Positions 6,459-16,329 are shown, counted from the stretch's first letter. The stretch is 64,000 bases of DNA from Ruminococcaceae bacterium AM07-15 (GCA_003477405.1 QUDE01000014.1:1-64000), one strand, 5' to 3'. Translations and numbers: made by a program. Notes: generated from the sequence alone by a model not told the origin.

Positions 6459-7754
6459 ATGACATCTCATCCTTCTCCTCATCGCCGCGCCGCAGCCTTT
6501 CTTCTTTCCTGCTGCGCTTTTGTCCTGTCCGTTTTTGCCCTCATCACCTGCTTCACCGGCCGGCCAGGCACTCCCGCCTCGGACCACAAGCCCGGCCAGG
6601 GAGAAAACTCTCAACAGCTGGAAGAGCAGCGTCAGCAGCTTCTGGAAAAAGCTGATACTTTGCGCCGGGGCTATTTCTATGACGAAGCCCTGGAGCTTTT
6701 GGAAAACGCCGACAAAAAACTGGTGAATGACGATGTGAAGCAGGCCATCGAAACCTGCCAGCAGGACAAGGACTCCCTGGTAAAATACGAGGGGATGCCC
6801 TATCATGTGTTTTTCCACAGCCTGATTATTTATCCGGAACTGGCTTTTGACAACGAGGGCCATCCGGCCGAAGGCTACAATATGTGGATGACCACCGTCA
6901 GCGAATTCAAAAAGATGCTCCCCCTGCTGCTGGAAAACGATTTTGTCCTCTATGATATCAATGAGCTGATCCAGGTAAACGAAGACGGCTCTGTGACCCA
7001 GAAGGACATCTATCTGCCTCAGGGAAAAAAACCTTTGATTTTGTCGGTGGACGATCTGAGTTATTACGATTATATGGCCCCCGACGGCTTTGCCACCCGG
7101 CTGGTGATCAATGAACAAGGGGATGTGGTCACCGAAGTGAAAGCCCCTGACGGCACAGTAAGCAACACTTATGACGGCGATGTGCAGCCCATCGTGGATC
7201 AGTTCGTCAAGGAACATCCGGAATTCTCCTTCCGGGGGGCCAAGGGCATTCTGGCCCCTACCGGCTACCAGGGAGCCTTTGGCTACCGGATCACCGATTT
7301 GGAGCTTTATACCCCGGAAGAAGGACAGCAGATGCTGGAGGATGTGCAGAAAATTGCCCAGCGTCTGCGGGAAACCGGCTGGGAGATCGGCTGCCACAGC
7401 TACACCCACAACGGCTGCTGGCGAGGCGACATCACCATGGAAGAGCTGGAAAGCGACCTGACCCGCTGGCGCGAACTGATCGGCACCTACACCGGCCCCA
7501 CTCAAGTGCTTATCACTCCTTTCGGCGCCCACTATGATCCCAGTGATCCCCGGTATCAGTATATGGTGGATCAGGGCTTTAAAATCATCTGTCCTGTGGC
7601 CGCCAACATGGCTACCTCCTATGAGGGCAACAGCATGATCCAGAACCGCCTCAATCTGGACGGTTACACCATGCTCAAGCACCCGGAGCGCATCAGCAAA
7701 TATTTCTTTGATCCTTCCCAGGTGGTGGACGCCGCCCGGCCTCCTTTGAATTGA
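6459..7754 (+). CDS. Membrane-anchored polysaccharide deacetylase family protein
   Basis: A 431-residue protein with one N-terminal membrane segment (about residues 11-32), a coiled-coil-like Gln/Glu stretch (45-65), then a NodB-type catalytic region. Motif 1 reads LSVDDLSYYD in place of the common TFDDG, keeping two adjacent Asp, and motif 2 reads HSYTH, both metal-site elements of the carbohydrate esterase 4 fold. About 130 residues lie between them, more than in minimal NodB domains. It likely removes acetyl groups from a cell-wall or surface polysaccharide outside the cell. ATG 6459 follows GGAGG. It has its own promoter and terminator and lies opposite htrA, fitting an envelope role. Confidence 0.8.
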   Translation: MTSHPSPHRRAAAFLLSCCAFVLSVFALITCFTGRPGTPASDHKPGQGENSQQLEEQRQQLLEKADTLRRGYFYDEALELLENADKKLVNDDVKQAIETCQQDKDSLVKYEGMPYHVFFHSLIIYPELAFDNEGHPAEGYNMWMTTVSEFKKMLPLLLENDFVLYDINELIQVNEDGSVTQKDIYLPQGKKPLILSVDDLSYYDYMAPDGFATRLVINEQGDVVTEVKAPDGTVSNTYDGDVQPIVDQFVKEHPEFSFRGAKGILAPTGYQGAFGYRITDLELYTPEEGQQMLEDVQKIAQRLRETGWEIGCHSYTHNGCWRGDITMEELESDLTRWRELIGTYTGPTQVLITPFGAHYDPSDPRYQYMVDQGFKIICPVAANMATSYEGNSMIQNRLNLDGYTMLKHPERISKYFFDPSQVVDAARPPLN

Positions 7755-7759
7755 TCTTT

Positions 7760-7797
7760 GGCCTGTCCCGGCACGAGCCGGGGCAGGCCTTTTTTTT
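7760..7797 (+). terminator. Strong intrinsic terminator
   Basis: GGCCTGTCCCGGC / GCCGGGGCAGGCC, a 13-bp stem with an ACGA loop, followed by eight T. Confidence 0.9.
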
Positions 7798-7891
7798 GCC
7801 TTTTGCACAAAGTTGGCCTTCTCCTGCGGCAAACTGTCCTCCATACGCGGACAAATCGGTATTTTTGTTTGAAAAAGAAAGTCTTTTCTCA

Positions 7892-7919
7892 TTGAAAAGT
7901 CAAAAAGCTGTGATATAAT
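7892..7919 (+). promoter_or_regulatory. Sigma-A promoter of tdh-kbl
   Basis: TTGAAA (7892-7897), 16 bp, TATAAT (7914-7919). The leader to the tdh start is about 60 nt. Confidence 0.65.
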
Positions 7920-7984
7920 GTTTGTGGACAGCTTTGTCCCTTTGTATGAAAACACATTTTATTATGAATACGGAGATGAGCGAA

Positions 7985-9034
<1,050 letters not shown>

Positions 9035-9079
9035 GCCCATTTCATCTATTTTTATTATCAAAAGGAGGAAGCTCATATC

Positions 9080-10261
9080 ATGAAAGAGGCATTGAAGATC
9101 TACGCCAAAGAGCTGGAAGGCATCCGGGAATCCGGTACCTATAAGGACGAACGCTTTATCACCACTCCTCAGAGCGCCCGCATCGACACCACCAAGGCTC
9201 ACAATGTGGTGAATATGTGCGCCAACAACTATCTGGGTCTGTCCAACAATCCGGAAGTGATCCAGGCGGCCAAGGACAGCTATGACAAGTGGGGCTACGG
9301 CCTGTCCTCCGTCCGCTTCATCTGCGGCACACAGGAACTGCACAAGGAACTGGAAAACAAGATCAGCAAGTTCCTGGGCATGGACGACACCATCCTCTAT
9401 TCTTCCTGCTTCGACGCCAACGGCGGCCTGTTCGAGACTCTGCTCACCGCCGAGGATGCAGTCATCTCCGACGAGCTGAACCACGCCTCCATCATCGACG
9501 GCGTCCGTCTGTGCAAAGCCAAGAGACTGCGCTATAAGAACAACAACATGGAAGATCTGAAGGCCAAGCTGGAAGAGGCCAAAGACTGCCGCATCAAGCT
9601 GATTGCCACCGACGGTGTCTTCTCCATGGACGGCTTCATCGCCAACCTGCAGGGTATCTGCGACCTGGCCGACGAATACGGCGCTCTGGTCATGGTGGAC
9701 GACAGCCACGCTGTGGGCTTCATGGGCGAGCACGGCAAGGGCACTCCCGAATACTGCGGCGTGATGGGCCGTGTGGACATCATCACCGGTACTCTGGGCA
9801 AAGCTCTGGGCGGCGCTTCCGGCGGCTACACCAGCGCCCGTCAGGAAATCGTCGATCTGCTGCGTCAGCGCAGCCGTCCCTATCTGTTCTCCAACACCCT
9901 GGCTCCGGCCATTGCTGCCGCCAGCTGCAAGGTGTTTGATATGCTCTCTGAATCCACCGCTCTGCGGGACAAGGTGCATGAGAACACCAAGTACTTCCGC
10001 GAGAAGATGGCTACTCTGGGCTTCGATATCCCCGAAGGCACCCATCCCATCGTGCCTGTCATGCTCTATGATGCCAAGGTTGCTCAGGAGTTTGCTTCCC
10101 GGATGCTGGAAAAGGGCGTCTATGTGGTGGGCTTCTGCTATCCTGTGGTTCCCCAGGGCAAGGCCCGTGTGCGCACCCAGATCTCTGCGGCTCACACCAA
10201 GGAAGACCTGGATTTCGCCATCCAGTGCTTCGCCGAAGTCAAGAAGGAAATGGGTCTCTAA
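9080..10261 (+). CDS. kbl: Glycine C-acetyltransferase (2-amino-3-ketobutyrate CoA ligase)
   Basis: A 393-residue pyridoxal-phosphate enzyme of the alpha-oxoamine synthase family. It cleaves 2-amino-3-ketobutyrate with CoA to glycine and acetyl-CoA, the step after Tdh. The cofactor lysine is Lys241 in [25 protein letters not shown] supplies the Asp and His that contact the ring. Length matches the family (about 395-400). The start has AAGGAGG upstream. Tdh and Kbl act as a pair to prevent loss of the unstable intermediate. Confidence 0.95.
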   Translation: MKEALKIYAKELEGIRESGTYKDERFITTPQSARIDTTKAHNVVNMCANNYLGLSNNPEVIQAAKDSYDKWGYGLSSVRFICGTQELHKELENKISKFLGMDDTILYSSCFDANGGLFETLLTAEDAVISDELNHASIIDGVRLCKAKRLRYKNNNMEDLKAKLEEAKDCRIKLIATDGVFSMDGFIANLQGICDLADEYGALVMVDDSHAVGFMGEHGKGTPEYCGVMGRVDIITGTLGKALGGASGGYTSARQEIVDLLRQRSRPYLFSNTLAPAIAAASCKVFDMLSESTALRDKVHENTKYFREKMATLGFDIPEGTHPIVPVMLYDAKVAQEFASRMLEKGVYVVGFCYPVVPQGKARVRTQISAAHTKEDLDFAIQCFAEVKKEMGL

Positions 10262-10280
10262 TCCCTCCCTTTTGCAAAAC

Positions 10281-10321
10281 AACTCCCCTGTTCCTGCGGG
10301 AACAGGGGAGTTTCGTTTTTC
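10281..10321 (+). terminator. Terminator of tdh-kbl
   Basis: AACTCCCCTGTTCC / GGAACAGGGGAGTT, a perfect 14-bp stem with a 4-nt loop, then TTCGTTTTT. Confidence 0.9.
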
Positions 10322-10326
10322 TAAAC

Positions 10327-10360
10327 AAAAAATGCCCCGGCCATACGGCCGGGGCATTTT
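10327..10360 (-). terminator. Terminator of hsp20
   Basis: AAAATGCCCCGGCC / GGCCGGGGCATTTT with an ATAC loop; on the minus strand it follows the hsp20 stop and ends in T-rich sequence. Confidence 0.85.
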
Positions 10361-10366
10361 CAAAAG

Positions 10367-10807
10367 TTATTCGATGGCGATCTGTTTGCGGCCTTCGGGC
10401 AGCTGCATATCCCGCTTGGGGATGCGAATGCGAAGCACACCGCTTTCATAGGAACACTTCACTTCGTCCGGGCGAATATCACCCACATAGAAGCTGCGGC
10501 TGCAGGAACCGGAATAGCGCTCCTGGCGGATATAGCGGCCCTTCTGATCCTTCTCATCCTGCTCACTGCTCTTGTTGGCCGTGACGGTGAGATAGCCGTC
10601 CTCCAGATGAGCCTGCACATTGTCCTTCTCAAAGCCCGGCAGGTCGATGGCGATGCTGTATGCATCTTCCTCTTCCTTCACATCGGTCTTCATCAGGTTC
10701 TTGGCCCTCTTGCCGTAGAGCGGATTCTGTGTGCTCCAAAAGTCGTTGTCAAAGGCGTTTCCAAAGAACTCATCAAACAAATTTTCACCAAAAATACTGG
10801 GCAACAT
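10367..10807 (-). CDS. hsp20: Small heat-shock protein, Hsp20/alpha-crystallin family
   Basis: A 146-residue ATP-independent chaperone that holds unfolding proteins. Residues 1-35 are the variable N-terminal arm (MLPSIFGENLFDEFF), 40-135 the alpha-crystallin domain with DLPGFEKDNVQAHLEDGYL and the conserved GVLRIRIPK end, and the tail has the family's short extension. Start ATG 10807 follows GGAGG. A CIRCE element overlaps its promoter, so HrcA should repress it until heat stress. It is a single gene. Confidence 0.93.
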   Translation of the reverse strand: MLPSIFGENLFDEFFGNAFDNDFWSTQNPLYGKRAKNLMKTDVKEEEDAYSIAIDLPGFEKDNVQAHLEDGYLTVTANKSSEQDEKDQKGRYIRQERYSGSCSRSFYVGDIRPDEVKCSYESGVLRIRIPKRDMQLPEGRKQIAIE

Positions 10808-10888
10808 AAATCATTCCTCCATTCGATACGATGTAAAGTCGTGCCCGTTGGGAGGTCTTATTCAGGCCTTCTTTTTTAGTACACCTTT

Positions 10889-10916
10889 ATTATAGTCCGT
10901 TTTTTAGCACTGTCAA
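10889..10916 (-). promoter_or_regulatory. Sigma-A promoter of hsp20
   Basis: On the minus strand a consensus TTGACA (10911-10916), 16 bp, and consensus TATAAT (10889-10894). The -35 box falls inside the CIRCE dyad. Confidence 0.85.
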
Positions 10917-10930
10917 GGTGAGAGTGCTAA
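10904..10930. promoter_or_regulatory. CIRCE element (HrcA operator)
   Basis: TTAGCACTG-N9-GAGTGCTAA differs from the consensus TTAGCACTC-N9-GAGTGCTAA at one base. It spans the -35 region of hsp20, the expected place for HrcA repression. Confidence 0.9.
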
Positions 10931-10970
10931 TATTCACAAATGGGTAAAACTCTATGGCAAAAAAGTTCAT

Positions 10971-10994
10971 AAACCGCCCGAAGGCGGTTTTTTC
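10971..10994 (-). terminator. Terminator-like hairpin at end of the phn operon
   Basis: AAACCGCC / GGCGGTTT with a CGAA tetraloop lies just after the last gene of the operon. The T-run is better on the plus strand (six T) than on the minus strand, so termination of the operon here may be partial. Confidence 0.5.
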
Positions 10995-10998
10995 TGTG

Positions 10999-11817
10999 TT
11001 ATATCCACTCCGGCCGGGTCTTTATCCCCCACTCTCCCAGCTGCTCGCCCTCCCCAAAGCGGCCATGATAGTCTGAACCGCCGGTCACGGCCAGGCCATA
11101 TTGTCGGGCCAGATCCAAGCATCGGTGGGTACATTCCGCATCGTGTTTGGGGTGATATGCCTCTATTCCAAAAAGGCCATGGTGAACCAGCTGGGGCAGA
11201 AGCTGAAAATTCCCGTACTGTCCCGGATGGGCCAGCACGGCCAATCCGCCGCTGCACCGGATGGCCTCCAGAGCTTGAAAAGGGTCGGCCAATTTCACTT
11301 GAAGCGGCGCCAGCGGTGGAGCGCCATCGGATTGCTTTTTGAAAATGCTGCGGTACAGCTCTCCGTACATTTCATGGCAAAGCCCCACTTTTATCAGCAC
11401 ATCCATGATATACTGCTTGCACAGCTGACCACCTGGTCCGGCATAGGCTTCCACCTGTTCCAGCGTTACTGGAAACCCCAGTTCTTCCAAAGCCAATGCG
11501 CTCTGTCGAACCGCTTCATCCCGCGACCGGCGGAAAGGCTCACAGAACCTTTCCAGTCCCTCCCGCTTTTCCTTTGGAACTCCATAGGCCAGAAGATGCA
11601 GCGGCCGCCCATCCTCCTGCCGGCAGCTGATCTCCATGCCCCGATCCAAAAAGATCCCCGCCGCTTTTGCCGCTTCTTCCCCATCATCTTCGCCGCCAAA
11701 GGTGTCATGATCTGTGAGAATGATGCCGGAAAGACCTTTTTCCCAGGCCATCTTCACCAGCTGACTGGCAGAACAATCCCCATCGGACCAATGGGAGTGA
11801 ACATGCATATCGATCAT
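10999..11817 (-). CDS. phnPP: PHP-family phosphoesterase, probable PhnPP (cyclic ribose phosphate hydrolase)
   Basis: A 272-residue PHP-domain protein. Metal-site motifs are visible: DMHVHSHWSDGD at residues 3-14, TDHDTF near 36-41, EISC near 62, LAHPGQ, AYHPKH and GGSDYHG near the end. Known relatives include PhnPP of Eggerthella lenta, which hydrolyses 5-phosphoribosyl 1,2-cyclic phosphate to ribose 5-phosphate and phosphate, replacing PhnP and PhnN. As the last gene of a C-P lyase operon that lacks PhnP and PhnN, this protein fits that role; this is inference from family and place. Start ATG 11817 has GGGAG upstream, overlapping the end of phnL. Other PHP proteins degrade nucleotides or RNA, so the substrate is unproven. 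Confidence 0.75.
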   Translation of the reverse strand: MIDMHVHSHWSDGDCSASQLVKMAWEKGLSGIILTDHDTFGGEDDGEEAAKAAGIFLDRGMEISCRQEDGRPLHLLAYGVPKEKREGLERFCEPFRRSRDEAVRQSALALEELGFPVTLEQVEAYAGPGGQLCKQYIMDVLIKVGLCHEMYGELYRSIFKKQSDGAPPLAPLQVKLADPFQALEAIRCSGGLAVLAHPGQYGNFQLLPQLVHHGLFGIEAYHPKHDAECTHRCLDLARQYGLAVTGGSDYHGRFGEGEQLGEWGIKTRPEWI

Positions 11818-11833
11818 GGCTTTTCTCCCTGGG

Positions 11834-12577
11834 TCAGTTTGCCGTCTCGTCCAAAAACTCTTCCCCGTAGTGGGCCGCATAATCCACCGGTACCAGCCGC
11901 TTTTCCTTCATCTCAAAGCGTTGATCCGCCAGGGTCCGGATGGCGATCTCATCATGGAACACCCCCACCATGGCGGCCCCTTCCTTTTTCAGCTCCAGAA
12001 TCAGATTCATCACCCACTGTTTGCTCCGGGCATCCAGAGAGGCGGTGGGTTCATCCAAAAGAAGGAGCCGGGGTTTTGTAATCAGGGCGTTGGCAATGTT
12101 GAGACGCTGCTTTTCCCCGCCGCTGAAAGTGGCCGGATACATATCCCACAGCTGGGGAGCGATGCCCACCGCTTCCAGATACCGCTGGGCTTTCCGGCGG
12201 GCCTGCTGACGATCCGCCCCCCGTCCGGTTTGGGTGCTGGTGAGAATATCCAGTGCCGACACCCGAGGAATGACACTGAAAAACTGAGACACATACCCGA
12301 TCTCCCGGTTGCGCAGCCGAATGATCTCCCAGGGTTCTGCGCTGGCCAGGTCGATCTTCTCCCCCTGTGCATCCTGATAAATCACCTTTCCTCCAGTGGG
12401 AGTGTATGTGCGGTAAATGCACTTGAGCAGGGAGGATTTCCCCGATCCGCTGGGGCCGGTGATGGCCACCAGTTTGCCCGGCTCCACGGAAAAAGAGATG
12501 TCCTCAAACCCCTGAATCTGGGCATCGTTGCGAATGTGCATGACGAATTTTTTGGACAAATGTTCAATCTTTAACAC
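11834..12577 (-). CDS. phnL: C-P lyase complex ATP-binding subunit PhnL
   Basis: A 247-residue ABC-type ATPase. Walker A is GPSGSGKSS (residues 41-49), the signature FSGGEKQR, Walker B LLLLDEPTASLD, followed by a family-typical late His (FHDEI). PhnL is required with PhnG, H and I to displace adenine from ATP with the phosphonate, forming ribose 1-phosphonate 5-triphosphate; it has no membrane partner. Its start lies inside the end of the upstream IMPase gene (14-nt overlap), so translation is coupled. The start is ATG 12577. Confidence 0.92.
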   Translation of the reverse strand: MLKIEHLSKKFVMHIRNDAQIQGFEDISFSVEPGKLVAITGPSGSGKSSLLKCIYRTYTPTGGKVIYQDAQGEKIDLASAEPWEIIRLRNREIGYVSQFFSVIPRVSALDILTSTQTGRGADRQQARRKAQRYLEAVGIAPQLWDMYPATFSGGEKQRLNIANALITKPRLLLLDEPTASLDARSKQWVMNLILELKKEGAAMVGVFHDEIAIRTLADQRFEMKEKRLVPVDYAAHYGEEFLDETAN

Positions 12578-13373
12578 AGAAAATACCTCCTCTGTCTCGT
12601 TCCATCTCTTCCAGCAGCCGCGTCGGCAGCCATACCTGGCATTGCTCCCACAAGGCCCGCGTGGGATAGGCCGCTACAAAATAGCTTTCTTCCCCCATGG
12701 GAAACACCGTAGCTCCCCATCCCCGGCTGTGAAGCACCGGCACAGCCGCAGCAAAATCCCAGGGTTTCAAATGGGTGTGAAGATAAAGAGCGCTTTCTTC
12801 TTCCGGCAAGGAACACATCTCCAGAGAAGCGCACCCAAAATACCGCACGCCCCGAAACTGACGGGGAAGGGCCAGGGGATCGCTGCCCATCGCCGCCAGA
12901 TGTTCCATGGTTTTATACCCCAGGTGAAGCAAGCTGTGGCGGCACTGATCAAACTCCCCCTTGGGCAAAGACACCGGTTTTTCCAGGCCCTCATAGACCC
13001 GGCCCTGCTCCACATCCAGCACCAGGCCTCCATAGGGCTTCCCGCCATAATAAAGACCCAGGGAGATGGCGTACAGTTTGCCCAAGTGAATAAAATTAGT
13101 CGTTCCATCGATGGGGTCCAGCACCCATAGCCAGGGGCTTTCCCCCTTTTTCTGCCCCCCTTCTTCCCCCAGGACACCGTGGGATGGAAAGCGCTCCAGC
13201 AAGCGCCCGCAAATAAAATCCTGGGCCCATCGATCATTGGGCGTGACCACATCGTCATACCCGGTTTTTTCTTCCACCTCTCCCAGGCTTTCCATGCGGC
13301 GGTGCATCAGTTCCCGTCCACACTCCAGCAAAATCCCTCGGGCCAACAGCAAAGCTTTTCTCCCATCAGTCAT
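12564..13373 (-). CDS. Inositol monophosphatase family protein inside the C-P lyase operon
   Basis: A 269-residue protein with intact motifs of Mg2+-dependent inositol-phosphatase-type enzymes: GEEG (residues 69-72), DPIDGTTNF (86-94) and PWDFAA (205-210), giving metal ligands Glu70, Asp86, Asp89 and Asp206. Such enzymes remove phosphate from sugar or nucleotide phosphates. The start ATG 13373 overlaps the phnM stop by 8 nt and the end overlaps phnL by 14 nt, so it is a true part of the operon. The standard pathway has no step for this family. It could act on a ribose bisphosphate intermediate or prepare an organophosphate substrate; both are guesses. Confidence 0.85.
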   Translation of the reverse strand: MTDGRKALLLARGILLECGRELMHRRMESLGEVEEKTGYDDVVTPNDRWAQDFICGRLLERFPSHGVLGEEGGQKKGESPWLWVLDPIDGTTNFIHLGKLYAISLGLYYGGKPYGGLVLDVEQGRVYEGLEKPVSLPKGEFDQCRHSLLHLGYKTMEHLAAMGSDPLALPRQFRGVRYFGCASLEMCSLPEEESALYLHTHLKPWDFAAAVPVLHSRGWGATVFPMGEESYFVAAYPTRALWEQCQVWLPTRLLEEMERDRGGIFCVKD

Positions 13374-14589
13374 AACGGGTGCCATCCTCCCGGATGAAAT
13401 CATTGCGGTAACACAGATTGGATACCATCTGGCCATTGATGAACACCTGCAAAATCACCGGCAGGCCGTCCTTTTTCCCCACCACCAACAGATCACCACA
13501 TTTGCCTTCTTCGATGCTGCCGGTCCACTGGCCGATGCCCACGGCCCGGGCCGGATTGCGGGAAGTCATGTTCACCGCCTGGGGAAGGGTGAGCATCCCT
13601 TCTTCCCACAGGCGGAACACTGCATGCAGCAGCGCCGGCGGGAAATAATCGGAAACCAGGATATCGGCACAGCCCTCCCGGATGGCCTCCTTAGCCGAGA
13701 GGTTATTGGAATGGGAGCGGCCCATGAGCACATTGGTGGCCCCCACCACCACCTGCATTCCTTTTTCTCTGGCGGCCCGGGCCACATCCAGCTCCACAGG
13801 GAACTCGCAGATCCCGGCATGCAGGGAAGAAGTGACATATTCCAGTTTTTCCAGGCTGTCGTCGTCATGGGAAGCAATGGCAATCCCCTTTTCTGCCGCC
13901 AGATCGGCAGCTTCTTCCAGCTGCTGGGCTGTAAGCTTGGCCCGCTCCATTCTCTGGCGAAGAATCCGCTCCTTTTCCTCATCGCTTTGGTCCTGGGCCA
14001 TCACCCGCTGCTTGAAAAATTCCAGATCCCGGTACTGCCCCTGGCCCGGGGTGTGATCGGTAAAGGAGAGCAGCTGCATATCCCCTCGGCGGATAAACTC
14101 CAGCAGCAAGGGGTAGCAGTCCAGATTGGTGATGTCATACCGGCAATGGAACCGGTGTCGGATCAGATGATCCCCTTCGTGGAAGCGACGAATGAGTCCG
14201 GCCAGCTTGGTGAGATTTTCCGGTGTACGCAGACTGGAACGGTTGGCCCGCACATTGCCGTTTGTCATGCTGAGAGAATGAAACATGGTGGTAATGCCCT
14301 GATTCACCAGTTGTTTTTCCTGCTCCCGCATGGCCAGTTCAAAATCAATCATGCTCTGGGGGCGGGGCTGGATTACCGTTTCGATGTTGTCCGAATGGAT
14401 ATCAATGAAGCCGGGGAAAATATAATTTCCCTGAACATCCAGCGTTCTGACTCCGGGATACCGGTCCTCCCACTGCCCTTTGGAGCAGATTTCCCGAATC
14501 AGGTTTCCTTCCAGCACAACGGCGCCCTGGGAAAGCACTTTGTCCGGCAAAACCACTTCCCCATTGTGTATGATAAAAATCTCTTCCAT
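13366..14589 (-). CDS. phnM: RPnTP diphosphatase PhnM
   Basis: A 407-residue amidohydrolase-fold enzyme that removes pyrophosphate from alpha-D-ribose 1-methylphosphonate 5-triphosphate to give the monophosphate used by PhnJ. Motifs seen: GFIDIHSDNIE (residues 60-70) at the metal site, SFTDHTPGQGQ near 175-185, ASHDDDS near 240, and the C-terminal GKCGDLLVV typical of amidohydrolases. The ATG follows GGAGG. It comes 17 bp after phnK and overlaps the IMPase gene. Confidence 0.95.
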   Translation of the reverse strand: MEEIFIIHNGEVVLPDKVLSQGAVVLEGNLIREICSKGQWEDRYPGVRTLDVQGNYIFPGFIDIHSDNIETVIQPRPQSMIDFELAMREQEKQLVNQGITTMFHSLSMTNGNVRANRSSLRTPENLTKLAGLIRRFHEGDHLIRHRFHCRYDITNLDCYPLLLEFIRRGDMQLLSFTDHTPGQGQYRDLEFFKQRVMAQDQSDEEKERILRQRMERAKLTAQQLEEAADLAAEKGIAIASHDDDSLEKLEYVTSSLHAGICEFPVELDVARAAREKGMQVVVGATNVLMGRSHSNNLSAKEAIREGCADILVSDYFPPALLHAVFRLWEEGMLTLPQAVNMTSRNPARAVGIGQWTGSIEEGKCGDLLVVGKKDGLPVILQVFINGQMVSNLCYRNDFIREDGTRYD

Positions 14590-14606
14590 GGTTCCTCCTT
14601 GGCCCG

Positions 14607-15443
14607 CTAAAGCAGCGAGCTGACCAATGTCTGTGTATATTCGTGAATGGGATCTTCCAGAATCTGATCGGTGAGGCCTTCTTCCACCACCCGGCCGCCC
14701 AGCATAACCATGGTCCGGTCGGCCATCATGCGGATCACCGCCAGATCGTGGCTGACCACCATCATGGCAATGCCCAGTTCTTTTTGAATGGAGCGGATCA
14801 GGTCCAGCACCTTGGCCTGCACGCTGAGATCCAGCCCGGTGGTCACTTCATCCAGAAAAAGAATGGGTGGATTGTTGGCCGTGGCCTTGGAGATCTGCAC
14901 TCTTTGCTGCATTCCGCCGGAAAAAACAGCGGGAGCCTCTTTCATCCGCTCCACCGGAATCTCCACATGACGCAGCAGCTGCTGGCTCCGGCCGATCATC
15001 TCTCCCGCGTTGCGATTTCCGGCAGCAATGAGCTTTTCGGCCACATTGGCCCCGGAGGACAACCCCATGCGCAATCCCAGCATGGGGTTTTGGTAGACCA
15101 TGCCCATCAGATGGTTGCGCAGATACCGTTTCTGCTGGCTGCTGGCCTGGAGGATGTTGACCTGCCCCTGGTGATACAGGGAGATGTGGGCCTCGCCGCT
15201 GGTGGCCGGGCGATCAAAATAAAGGGCCCGCAAAAGGGTACTTTTGCCGCTTCCCGATTCTCCCACGATCCCTAGGATCTCTCCGGGGAAGAGCTGAAAA
15301 CTCACATCCCGCACCGCCCAAATGGTATGGCATTTGGGGCACCGGCCCCGCTCGATCTCGGGATGACTGCGGCAGTAATCACAGCCCTCTCCAAAACGCA
15401 CTGTGATGTGTTTTCCTTCCAATACCGGCGTCCTGTTATCCAT
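14607..15443 (-). CDS. phnK: C-P lyase complex ATP-binding subunit PhnK with Cys4 insert
   Basis: A 278-residue ABC ATPase: Walker A GESGSGKST (61-69), signature FSGGMQQR, Walker B ILFLDEVTTGLD. PhnK binds the PhnGHIJ core and is needed for C-P bond cleavage. Unlike E. coli PhnK, residues 21-38 form C-x2-C-x10-C-x2-C (CDYC then CPKC) before the first ABC strand, which looks like a small zinc ribbon. Start ATG 15443 overlaps the phnJ stop by 8 nt; the longer upstream frame lies within phnJ and is not used. Confidence 0.93.
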   Translation of the reverse strand: MDNRTPVLEGKHITVRFGEGCDYCRSHPEIERGRCPKCHTIWAVRDVSFQLFPGEILGIVGESGSGKSTLLRALYFDRPATSGEAHISLYHQGQVNILQASSQQKRYLRNHLMGMVYQNPMLGLRMGLSSGANVAEKLIAAGNRNAGEMIGRSQQLLRHVEIPVERMKEAPAVFSGGMQQRVQISKATANNPPILFLDEVTTGLDLSVQAKVLDLIRSIQKELGIAMMVVSHDLAVIRMMADRTMVMLGGRVVEEGLTDQILEDPIHEYTQTLVSSLL

Positions 15444-16329
15444 GGTTCGGCCCCTTTCCCTGGCGTTCCTCCTGCTCCTGTTGCTGCTGCCGGCGCTTCT
15501 GACAATAGCCGGTGTCAGAGCACTGATAATATGTCTCCCCCGTTTTTTCGTCCACCAGTTCGTCAAAATACACATTCTCCGCCCCGCACAACCGGCATTT
15601 CCGGCCGCTCATATCCTCCTGGCGGAAGGGATGATCCTCAAACGCCAGAGATACCACATCGGTATAGGGAGGCACGGCGTAGATCTTTTTTTCCCGCCCG
15701 GCCCCAAACAAATAGAGGCACTGGGCCTGATGGAGCTTGGGGTTATCATACCGGGGAATGGGACTGGGGCTCATCACATACCGCCCATCCACCAGCACCG
15801 GATGGGAAGCGCCCAGGAAGGGGGACCCACGGGTCAGAAGAGCTTCAAACAGATTCACCCAGATGCCGGTATATTCTCCATCGGCGTGAAGCTGACGGGT
15901 CACCTCTTCGTGAGGGTCCACCCGGCGCAGTGGCTCCGGCTGCGGCACCTGCAGCACCAGTACCTGGTCTTCCCGCAAAGGCTCTTCGGGGATTCGATGG
16001 CGGGACTGGATGATATCGGCTTCCTGGGTGTCGGTGGTGGTTTCCACTCCGGTGGTATGGCAGATCAGCCGCTTGATGCTGACGGCGTTGACGCTGTCGT
16101 CGTTGCCCTGGTCGATGACCTTCAGCGTGTCCTCCGGGCCGATGAGGGACATGGTCAACTGGATGCCGCCGGTGCCCCACCCCCGGCCGATGGGCAATTC
16201 CCGGGAACCAAAGGGCACCTGATACCCAGGAATGCCAATGGCATGCAGAATGGACCGGCGGATCTCCCTCTTGGAGCCTTCATCCAAAAAGGCGAAGTTA
16301 TAATCTTCCCTGTCATTTTTGCTCGTCAT
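15436..16329 (-). CDS. phnJ: C-P lyase catalytic subunit PhnJ (radical SAM)
   Basis: A 297-residue enzyme that splits the carbon-phosphorus bond of ribose 1-methylphosphonate 5-phosphate, releasing methane (or another alkane) and the cyclic ribose phosphate. It uses a 4Fe-4S cluster and S-adenosylmethionine. The cysteines are present at 245, 248, 270 and 276 (CRLC, QCSDTGYC); Cys276 matches the catalytic thiyl Cys272 of E. coli, and Gly32 in the AIGIPGYQVPFGSRE region matches the glycyl-radical site. The C-terminal tail is Gln-rich. The start is preceded by GGAG and overlaps phnI by 17 nt. Confidence 0.96.
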   Translation of the reverse strand: MTSKNDREDYNFAFLDEGSKREIRRSILHAIGIPGYQVPFGSRELPIGRGWGTGGIQLTMSLIGPEDTLKVIDQGNDDSVNAVSIKRLICHTTGVETTTDTQEADIIQSRHRIPEEPLREDQVLVLQVPQPEPLRRVDPHEEVTRQLHADGEYTGIWVNLFEALLTRGSPFLGASHPVLVDGRYVMSPSPIPRYDNPKLHQAQCLYLFGAGREKKIYAVPPYTDVVSLAFEDHPFRQEDMSGRKCRLCGAENVYFDELVDEKTGETYYQCSDTGYCQKRRQQQQEQEERQGKGPNHG

